Of a stretch of DNA of 64,000 nucleotides, positions 58,109-64,000 are shown one piece after another (positions within the stretch are counted from its first letter, which is position 1; each line of letters begins with the position of its first letter). The notes below the pieces were generated by a model, which was given only the letters and a program-made list of their open reading frames with translations, was not told the origin of the DNA and searched no databases. The stretch comes from Acidobacteriota bacterium (lineage in GTDB: Bacteria > Acidobacteriota > Thermoanaerobaculia > Gp7-AA8). The position numbers were made by a program, and so were the translations under genes. Where the stretch lies: NCBI GenBank assembly GCA_019244185.1, contig JAFATB010000005.1, positions 112,684 to 176,683 on the forward strand. Reading direction: 5' to 3'.

Positions 58109-60784
58109 CTACGCGCTCAGCAGCTCGCGCAGCGCGCCGGTGGCGCGGTCGAGCGCCTCGTTCAGCTTGTCCGCGTCCTTGCCGCCGGCTTGCGCGAGGT
58201 CGGGCTTGCCGCCGCCTTTGCCGCCGACGATCGGCGCGAGCTTGCCGATGAGCGTGTTCGCCTGCACGCGGTCGAGGAGGTCCTTCGTCACCGCGGTGAG
58301 GAGCGTGACCTTGCCGTCCGCGGCGCTGCCGAGGACCACGACGCCGGACTTCAGCTTCGAGCGGAACGTGTCGGCGAGGTTGCGCAGGTCGCCGCCGGAC
58401 ACGTCGTCGACGCGGCGCGCGATGAGCTTCACGCCGTCGACGTCGACAGAATCATCCGAAGGCTGCGCGCCAGCCGATGCGCCGCCGCCGGTGGCGAGGC
58501 GCACCTTCATCGTCTTCAGCTCTTTCTCGAGCTGCTTCTGCTTCTCCTGCAGCGAGCGCACGTACGCGGGCAGCTCGTCGAGCGCGACGTTCGCCTGCGA
58601 GGCGAGCGTGTGCGTGGCGTCGTCGAGCTTCTGAAAATACGCGAGCGCGCCGGGGCCGGTGAGCGCTTCCATGCGCCGCACGCCGGCCGCGAGCGAGCGG
58701 TCGGAGGTGATCTTGAAGACGCCGATGTCGCCGGTGCGGTTGACGTGGCAGCCGCCGCAGAACTCGCGCGAGTAACCGCCCGCGGCGACGATGCGCACCA
58801 TGTCGCCGTACTTTTCGCCGAACATCGCCACCGCGCCGCTCTGCTTCGCGTCGGCGATCGGCATCACGGTCTTCGTCACTTCGAGATTCGCGCGGATCTG
58901 CTCGTTCACCGCGGCTTCGATCTGCTTGAGCTGCGCGTCGGTGAGCGGCTGGTGATGCGTGTAGTCGAAGCGCAGGCGATCCGGCGCGACGAGCGAGCCG
59001 GCCTGCTGCACCGTCGGCCCGAGGATGTCCTTGAGCGCCTTGTGCAAGAGGTGCGTCGCGGTGTGGTTCGAGGTGGTGGCAAGACGCACGGGTACGGGCA
59101 CGGAGGCTCGGATGTTCGCTCCGACAGAAAGCGAGCCTTCGTCGACGCGCACGCGCGCGACCGGCAGCTCGCCGACCGGTTTGAACGTGTCGAGCACGGT
59201 GGCGCGGCCGCCGTCCCACACGAGCGTGCCGGTGTCGCCGATCTGTCCGCCCGACTCCGCGTAGAACGGCGTCGGCGAGAGCACGACCTCCCCTTCGCTG
59301 CCGTGATGCAGCGCGTCGCGCTCGGCGCCGTCGATGACGATGGCCTTGACTTGGGAGTCGACGTCGGTGAGGCGTTCGTAGCCGACGAACTCGACGGGAC
59401 CGGCTTTCTCCGCAATCGCGGCGAAGGTGCCGGCATCCGCGGAGGTCTGGAACTTCGACGACGCCTTCGCCTTCGCGCGCGCGTCGCTCATCATCAGCTC
59501 GAAGCCGGCGCGGTCGAGCGTGACGCCTTCCTCTTCCGCCATCTCCGCGATCAGGTCGATCGGAATGCCGTAGGTGTCGTAGAGGCGGAAGACTTCCGCG
59601 CCGCCGAGGGTCGTCTCGCCGCGGTGGCGGACATCGTCAAGCACTTGACCAACGCGCTCCATGCCGGTGGTGAGCGTGCGGGAGAAGCGCTCCTCTTCTG
59701 ATTCGAGCGTCTTCACGATCGCCTCGCGGCGGTCGCGCAGTTCGGGATACGCGTCGGCCATCGCATCGATCACGGAGTCGACGAGCTGCGTGAGCAGCAC
59801 GGCGTTCGGCAGCTTGCGGCCGAAGCGGATCGCGCGGCGAATGATGCGGCGCAGCACGTAGCCGCGCCCTTCGTTCGACGGGATGACGCCGTCGCTGATG
59901 AGGAACGTCGACGCGCGCGCGTGATCGCAGAGCACGCGCACGGCGGTGTCGAGGTCGTCCTCCATGTCGCCGCCGTACGTGTAGCCGCTCAGCGACTCGA
60001 TGCGGCGCAGGATCGGCGTGAAAAGGTCGGTGTCGTAGTTCGTGCCGGCTTTCTGCAGCACGAGCGCGATGCGCTCGAGTCCCATGCCGGTATCGACCGA
60101 CGGCGCGGGCAGCGGATGGAGCACGCCGTTCTCGTCGCGGTCGTACTGCATGAAGACGAGGTTCCACACCTCCATCGTGTCGTCGCCGGGACCGTTCACG
60201 AGCTCGGGGACGTTCTTCGAGAGATCGTCGCCGCGGAAGTAGTGGATCTCCGAGCACGGGCCGCACGGACCCGTGTCGCCCATCTGCCAGAAGTTGTCTT
60301 TCTTGCCGAAGCGCAGCACGCGCTCGGGCCGCGCGCCCGCCTGGATCCAGAGCTGCTCCGCTTCCTCATCCGCCGGCACGCCGTCGGTGCCTTCGAAGAC
60401 GGTGAACCAGAGGCGCTCGACTTCGAGGCCGTAGACGTTGACCAGGAGGTCCCACGCGAAGCGGACCGCGTCCGCTTTGAAGTAGTCGCCGAAGGAGAAG
60501 TTGCCGAGCATCTCGAAGAACGTGTGATGGCGCGCGGTGCGGCCGACGTTCTCGAGGTCGTTGTGCTTGCCGCCGGCGCGGACGCATTTCTGCGAGGTCG
60601 TGGCGCGGTTGTAGTCACGCGGCTCGCGGCCGAGGAAGACGTCCTTGAACTGATTCATCCCGGCGTTCGTGAAGAGCAGCGTCGGATCGCCCGCGGGGAC
60701 GAGCGACGAGCTGGCCACGCGGCGGTGGCCGTGCTTCTCGAAATAGCGGAGGAACTCTTCACGAATCTGGCTGGCGGTCAGCAA
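58109..60784 (-). CDS. alaS: Alanyl-tRNA synthetase
   Basis: 891 residues, full length. Class II core (ATTSQKCVRAGGKHNDLENVG, FFEMLGNFSFGDYFK), the editing domain with HTATHLLHKAL and CGGCHVNRTGDIG zinc site, and the C-terminal coiled-coil/C-Ala domain. Charges tRNA-Ala and clears mischarged Ser/Gly. The ATG at 60784 overlaps the recX end by 26 bases. Confidence 0.97.
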   Translation of the reverse strand: MLTASQIREEFLRYFEKHGHRRVASSSLVPAGDPTLLFTNAGMNQFKDVFLGREPRDYNRATTSQKCVRAGGKHNDLENVGRTARHHTFFEMLGNFSFGDYFKADAVRFAWDLLVNVYGLEVERLWFTVFEGTDGVPADEEAEQLWIQAGARPERVLRFGKKDNFWQMGDTGPCGPCSEIHYFRGDDLSKNVPELVNGPGDDTMEVWNLVFMQYDRDENGVLHPLPAPSVDTGMGLERIALVLQKAGTNYDTDLFTPILRRIESLSGYTYGGDMEDDLDTAVRVLCDHARASTFLISDGVIPSNEGRGYVLRRIIRRAIRFGRKLPNAVLLTQLVDSVIDAMADAYPELRDRREAIVKTLESEEERFSRTLTTGMERVGQVLDDVRHRGETTLGGAEVFRLYDTYGIPIDLIAEMAEEEGVTLDRAGFELMMSDARAKAKASSKFQTSADAGTFAAIAEKAGPVEFVGYERLTDVDSQVKAIVIDGAERDALHHGSEGEVVLSPTPFYAESGGQIGDTGTLVWDGGRATVLDTFKPVGELPVARVRVDEGSLSVGANIRASVPVPVRLATTSNHTATHLLHKALKDILGPTVQQAGSLVAPDRLRFDYTHHQPLTDAQLKQIEAAVNEQIRANLEVTKTVMPIADAKQSGAVAMFGEKYGDMVRIVAAGGYSREFCGGCHVNRTGDIGVFKITSDRSLAAGVRRMEALTGPGALAYFQKLDDATHTLASQANVALDELPAYVRSLQEKQKQLEKELKTMKVRLATGGGASAGAQPSDDSVDVDGVKLIARRVDDVSGGDLRNLADTFRSKLKSGVVVLGSAADGKVTLLTAVTKDLLDRVQANTLIGKLAPIVGGKGGGKPDLAQAGGKDADKLNEALDRATGALRELLSA

Positions 60785-61262
60785 CCTGGATCTCCTTCAG
60801 CGCCTGGGCAATGAGCCCGGCATCGTAACCTTGATTCAACAGATAAATCGTCAGTTTGTTTCGCCCCTCCGCCGTCCGCAGGTACTCCTCGCCGTGGCGG
60901 CGGACGAGCTGTCGCGCGCGGCGTGCGGCGACGGAGGCCAGCGCCTCGCGCTCGCGCTCCTCGTCGACGTGCTCGGCCACGGCGCTGGCGGCGAGGCCGG
61001 CGTCGACGCCGGCCGCTTCGAGCGCGCGGCGGATGCGGTTGCGTCCGACTTTCTTCAGCGCCTGCGTGCGCACGAACGCGCCCGCGAAGCGCTCGTCGTC
61101 CAGCCAGCGCTCCGCGCGCAGCTTCTCGATGGTGGCGTCGATGACGTCGCGCCCGAACTTTTTCGCGCGCAGCTTCCGCCGCAGCTCCCCCTCGCTGTTG
61201 AAGCGGTACTGCAGGATGCGCAGCGCGGCCAGATGGCAGGCCTCGACGGTGTCCTCGGGCAT
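60759..61262 (-). CDS. recX: RecX regulator of RecA
   Basis: 167 residues from ATG 61262; the frame runs 21 codons further through operator sequence. Three-helix RecX repeats are visible: ALRILQYRFNSEGELRRKLRAKKFGRDVIDATIEKLRAERWLDDERFAGAFVRT (about residues 15-68) and YLLNQGYDAGLIAQAL. Limits RecA filament activity. Its usual partner recA is not here; it is coupled to alaS. Confidence 0.9.
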   Translation of the reverse strand: MPEDTVEACHLAALRILQYRFNSEGELRRKLRAKKFGRDVIDATIEKLRAERWLDDERFAGAFVRTQALKKVGRNRIRRALEAAGVDAGLAASAVAEHVDEEREREALASVAARRARQLVRRHGEEYLRTAEGRNKLTIYLLNQGYDAGLIAQALKEIQVADRQPDS

Positions 61263-61289
61263 GACCGGAAGTGTAGCGGATGGACCGAC

Positions 61290-61345
61290 ATTCAGCCGCG
61301 ACGCTGAATATCCGTTGACAAACATTCAGCCGCGTGGCTGAATGT
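61290..61345. promoter_or_regulatory. Twin ArsR-type operators overlapping a promoter
   Basis: Two related inverted repeats: ATTCAGC (61290-61296) with GCTGAAT (61303-61309), and ACATTCAGCC (61322-61331) with GGCTGAATGT (61336-61345). TTGACA (61315-61320) lies between them as a minus-35; the second operator covers the expected minus-10. It lies between divergent recX and the ArsR gene. Confidence 0.8.
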
Positions 61346-61656
61346 CGCACGGGATGGCGGGGCGGGAGTCGAAGTCGCGTCTGGACGCGTACGAGGCGGT
61401 GTTCGGCGCGCTGGCACATCCGGCGCGGCGGCGCATCCTCCTCGCGGTCTACTTCGCCCACGGCGAGATGAGCGCCGGCGAGATCGCGGCGATGTTCCCG
61501 CACGCGTGGCAGACCACCACGCGGCATCTGCAGGTACTGGAGGCGGCGGGGCTGCTCAGTCACGAGCGGCAGGGGCGGAACCGGATTTACCGGCTCGAAC
61601 GGAAGCGGCTGACGCTGGTCACGGAGTGGCTCGCTACGTTTTTCAGAAAACCTTGA
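61342..61656 (+). CDS. ArsR/SmtB-family repressor
   Basis: 104 residues, a compact winged helix: VFGALAHPARRRILLAVYFAHGEMSAGEIAAMFPHAWQTTTRHLQVLEAAGLLSHERQGRNRIYRL (about residues 20-85). No Cys or His metal site is obvious, so it may respond to a non-metal signal. If transcription starts near 61349 as the promoter suggests, the ATG at 61354 (MAGRESKS) is the likely true start. Operon with the VOC gene. Confidence 0.88.
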   Translation: MSHGMAGRESKSRLDAYEAVFGALAHPARRRILLAVYFAHGEMSAGEIAAMFPHAWQTTTRHLQVLEAAGLLSHERQGRNRIYRLERKRLTLVTEWLATFFRKP

Positions 61657-61667
61657 CGGAGGATTCC

Positions 61668-62078
61668 ATGACCCAGAAATCGAACCCCGACACGCCGCAG
61701 CTGTTCCGCCTGAACATCGAGGTCGCCGATCTCGAGAAAGCGATCGCGTTCTACGGCGAGCTTCTCCGTCTCGACGGACGCCGCCAGCCCGGCGCGCGCT
61801 GCTACTTCCAGTGCGGCGCGGTGACGGTCGTCGTCCTCGACGTCTCGTCGGTGCGGCCGCCGCAGATCGCTCCGAAGGCGCTCTACTTCACGGTCAAGGA
61901 TCTCGACGCCGTCTTCGCGCGCGCGCAGAACCTCGGCTGCCTCTCGCAGGAGTCGGTGCACGACGCGCCCGGCGGCGGCATCGTGGTGCGGCCGTGGGGC
62001 GAGCGCTCGTTCTACGCGGAAGACCCGTGGAAGAACCCGCTCTGCTTCGTCGAGGAAGGCACCGTCTACCCCGGCTGA
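61668..62078 (+). CDS. VOC-fold (glyoxalase/bleomycin-resistance) protein
   Basis: 136 residues, ATG with GGAGG six bases upstream. VOC repeats: FRLNIEVADLEKAIAFYGELL and ALYFTVKDLDAVFARAQNLG, ending in ERSFYAEDPWKNPLCFVEEG with the family's typical closing strand and Glu ligand. Could be a dioxygenase, isomerase or drug-binding protein. The ArsR gene 11 bases upstream probably controls it. Confidence 0.88.
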   Translation: MTQKSNPDTPQLFRLNIEVADLEKAIAFYGELLRLDGRRQPGARCYFQCGAVTVVVLDVSSVRPPQIAPKALYFTVKDLDAVFARAQNLGCLSQESVHDAPGGGIVVRPWGERSFYAEDPWKNPLCFVEEGTVYPG

Positions 62079-62096
62079 GCGGCGTACCATCGCGAC

Positions 62097-62960
62097 ATGA
62101 AGCGTTGGCTCGCGCTCTCGCTGCTCGTGCTCGCGCCGGTTCTGTTCGCAGCGCCGGTGACGATCGCCGTCGACATCACGAAGAGCGGCCAGGTCTTCGT
62201 GCCCGTGCGCCTCAACCGCTCGCGCGCGCTTTCGTTCATCCTCGACACCGCGGCGCCGACGTCGGCCGATCCGTCGATCCTGAAGGAACTGCAGCTCCCG
62301 GTGCAGCGCGGCTATCGCGGCCAGGGCACCGGCTCCGCGCCGGTCGATCTCACGCGCACGGCGGACGTCGACCTCACCGCCGGCGCGTACACGCTGCGCA
62401 TGCCGCTCTTCGGCACGCGCGTCAAGCCGCTCGAAGCGAGTCTCGGTCACACCATCGACGGCATCCTCGGCGCGGAGCTCTTCGCGCGCACCGCCGTCGA
62501 GATCGACTACGAGCATCGCCTGCTGCGCATCGGCGTCGCGCCGCCGAAACGCGGCGTGCGCATCCCGATCGCGATGAAGCACCAGTTCCCGCACGCGGAC
62601 GTGACGCTCGACACCGGCAACGGTCCGGTGAAGGGCACGTTCCTCATCGACACCGGCGCGAACACCACGTTCGACATCTACAAGCCATTCGCCGACGCGC
62701 ACGCGATCACGCCCGCGACGGCGCTCGGCACCACGACCGGCGCGGGCACCGGCGGCCAGTCGCAGCTTCTGAAAACGACGATCAGGACGGCGACGCTCGG
62801 CTCCATCGCGCTGCACGATCTCACCGTCTATCTGCCGCAGGACACGCAGGGACTGCTCGCCGTCAACGACGTCGCCGGTCTCCTCGGCACGCTGCTGCTG
62901 CAGCGCTACGACGTCGTCATCGACGAGCCGCGGCAGACGATGATCCTCTCGCCCCGCTGA
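62097..62960 (+). CDS. Secreted retropepsin-like aspartyl protease
   Basis: 287 residues; signal peptide MKRWLALSLLVLAPVLFA. Two pepsin-like half-sites: FILDTAAPTS (DTA instead of DTG) and FLIDTGANTTFD (canonical DTGA), with hydrophobic-hydrophobic-Gly partners IDGILGAEL and VAGLLGTLLL. Whether the DTA half remains active is unclear. Periplasmic. Confidence 0.85.
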   Translation: MKRWLALSLLVLAPVLFAAPVTIAVDITKSGQVFVPVRLNRSRALSFILDTAAPTSADPSILKELQLPVQRGYRGQGTGSAPVDLTRTADVDLTAGAYTLRMPLFGTRVKPLEASLGHTIDGILGAELFARTAVEIDYEHRLLRIGVAPPKRGVRIPIAMKHQFPHADVTLDTGNGPVKGTFLIDTGANTTFDIYKPFADAHAITPATALGTTTGAGTGGQSQLLKTTIRTATLGSIALHDLTVYLPQDTQGLLAVNDVAGLLGTLLLQRYDVVIDEPRQTMILSPR

Positions 62961-62972
62961 CGGCGCATCGGA

Positions 62973-63416
62973 CTATCGCGCGAACCACGGCGTCCAGACG
63001 ACGTAGCCGTAGTCGTGGCTGCGCACACCGATGCGCACGTTGCCGGACGCGCCGGTGATGCTCGCCTTCAGCTGCACGCGCTCGCCGGCGGCCACCTCGT
63101 ACGTCTCCGAATGCCGCCACCCCGCTACGGCGTGCCGCGCGTGCGTACTGCCCGACTGCACCTCGACGATGAGATACGGATGCTCGAGCGTGCCGCCGAA
63201 GACGAACGGCTCCTGCGAGTAGTTGCGCAACTCGAGGATCACGTCGCCATTCGTGGTGACGGAGCCGACCGAGAGCGTCAGCCCGATCGGCGGATCTTCG
63301 CCGTCGTCAGCGCCGTTGTCGCGCGGCGCGAAGACGCCGGTGCCGGTGCGCGTGGAGGACGTCGTGGTGACGCAGGCAGAGGCCAGCACGAGCAGTGCAA
63401 TCGCAGACCATCGCAT
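62973..63416 (-). CDS. Small lipoprotein
   Basis: 147 residues from ATG 63416 with GAGGA upstream. Signal ends in the lipobox LASAC; the mature part is a single beta-sandwich (TLSVGSVTTNGDVILELRNYS, HPYLIVEVQSGS, VAAGERVQLKASI). No family recognised. Convergent with the protease gene by 12 bases. Confidence 0.75.
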   Translation of the reverse strand: MRWSAIALLVLASACVTTTSSTRTGTGVFAPRDNGADDGEDPPIGLTLSVGSVTTNGDVILELRNYSQEPFVFGGTLEHPYLIVEVQSGSTHARHAVAGWRHSETYEVAAGERVQLKASITGASGNVRIGVRSHDYGYVVWTPWFAR

Positions 63417-63504
63417 CGAAACGTCCTCGCTGTTTCGAGCGATTGTAGAAGCGCGCGGCGCGCGAACGCGTTCGCGGCGCGCGAATGTCACCACTCCGTC
63501 ATCG

Positions 63505-64000
63505 CTACAGCGAGTTGCTGAAGTCGAACGGGCTCTCGTCGCCGAACGGATCTTCCGGCGCGCCGGAGATGGTGAGCTTCTGCTCCATCTCCTCGCGCGA
63601 CATGTCGGACGTCGACTGGATGCCCGACAGCTTGAGGCGGAACTCGTCGGGATTCGACGCGCGACGCAGCGCTTCGTCGAGCGTGATCAGGCCGTTCTTG
63701 TACAGCGTGTAGAGCGACTGATCGAACGTCTGCATGCCGTACTGCGACGTGCCGGCCGCGATCGCGTCCTTGATCAGCTTCGTCTTCTCCTTGGTCTCGA
63801 TGCAATCCCGGATGTAGCCGGTCGAGATCAGCACCTCGGCCGCCGGGACGCGGCCCAGGCCGTCGGCGCGTGGCAGAAGGCGAAGGGAAATGACGGCCTT
63901 GAGCACGGCCGCGAGCTGGAGGCGGATCTGTTTCTGCTGATGCGGCGGAAAGACCGCGATGATTCGGTTGATCGTTTCCGTCGCGTCCATCGTGTGGAGC
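63505..64000 (-). CDS. pilT: Twitching-motility ATPase PilT, C-terminal part
   Basis: The frame is open to the right edge and reads LHTMDATETINRIIAVFPPHQQKQIR, the conserved His box and following helix of PilT, then LKAVISLRLLPR and EVLISTGYIRDCIETKEK. The window holds about 165 of some 360 residues. PilT disassembles the type IV pilus for twitching motility. An internal ATG at 63990 is not the start. Confidence 0.93.
   Translation of the reverse strand, partial: LHTMDATETINRIIAVFPPHQQKQIRLQLAAVLKAVISLRLLPRADGLGRVPAAEVLISTGYIRDCIETKEKTKLIKDAIAAGTSQYGMQTFDQSLYTLYKNGLITLDEALRRASNPDEFRLKLSGIQSTSDMSREEMEQKLTISGAPEDPFGDESPFDFSNSL

Overview
This is a contiguous piece of a high-GC bacterial chromosome with about 58 protein genes, densely packed on both strands and mostly separated by short gaps. 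I see no rRNA, tRNA, transposase, integrase or CRISPR array, and no gene-free stretch longer than about 220 bases. Both ends cut genes: rsmA at the left, a pilT-type ATPase at the right. The gene mix fits an aerobic, didermic (outer-membrane) bacterium: Tat-exported molybdenum and flavin enzymes, beta-barrel-like proteins, cupredoxins, Rieske-FAD reductase, AhpC/AhpD, GTP cyclohydrolase I, split methylmalonyl-CoA mutase, many secreted orphans and TPR proteins, and ECF-sigma/CHAT proteins. That combination resembles Acidobacteriota, but this is inference from gene content, not a phylogenetic result.

Layout. 1-3800: rsmA end, then a leftward four-gene ABC importer (permease, ATPase, permease, substrate-binding protein) for a nitrate/sulfonate-type ligand. 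The binding-protein gene has an in-frame TGA and one permease begins with a 7-bp tandem repeat. 3.8-4.8 kb: response regulator-GGDEF. 4.8-11.3 kb: a leftward accessory block, visibly less GC-rich in its distal half: ECF sigma factor overlapping a membrane-anchored zinc-finger/TPR/CHAT-protease gene, then an orphan, a papain-like cysteine protease and another orphan. 11.4-13.4 kb: peroxide defence unit (Fur/PerR-like regulator with its own operator, ahpC, ahpD). 13.4-18.3 kb: BON protein, HNH nuclease, SGNH hydrolase, and a tightly overlapping GT39-GT2-radical SAM operon. 18.3-24 kb: two zinc metallopeptidases flanking a long palindromic element, a vWA lipoprotein and an amidohydrolase. 24-29.7 kb: molybdenum hydroxylase pair, second copy of the palindromic element, truncated TetR regulator, ftsK. 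29.8-42.7 kb: cupredoxin-like secreted protein, Tat-exported amine oxidase, mutase plus small crotonase, Clp-N protein, acetyltransferase, methyltransferase, anchor-L secreted protein, Rieske-FAD reductase, folE, a nucleotidyltransferase with an overlapping 50-residue partner, TPR protein. 42.8-55 kb: GlcG/HbpS-like protein, aldo/keto reductases, HzsA-like haem protein, cupredoxin and barrel proteins, hybrid histidine kinase, zinc alcohol dehydrogenase. 55-64 kb: a frameshifted propeller-GGDEF sensor, alaS, recX, an ArsR-VOC operon with strong operators, aspartyl protease, lipoprotein, pilT.

The item most likely to be a little-described system is the sigma/anti-sigma-CHAT/papain-like block at 4831-11292. 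It couples a caspase-fold protease to transcription through a built-in zinc-finger anti-sigma-like domain and carries a second, unrelated cysteine protease. Other notable items are the 145-155 bp palindromic repeat family, the in-frame TGA at a suspected cysteine position, and the heptanucleotide repeat directly after a start codon.
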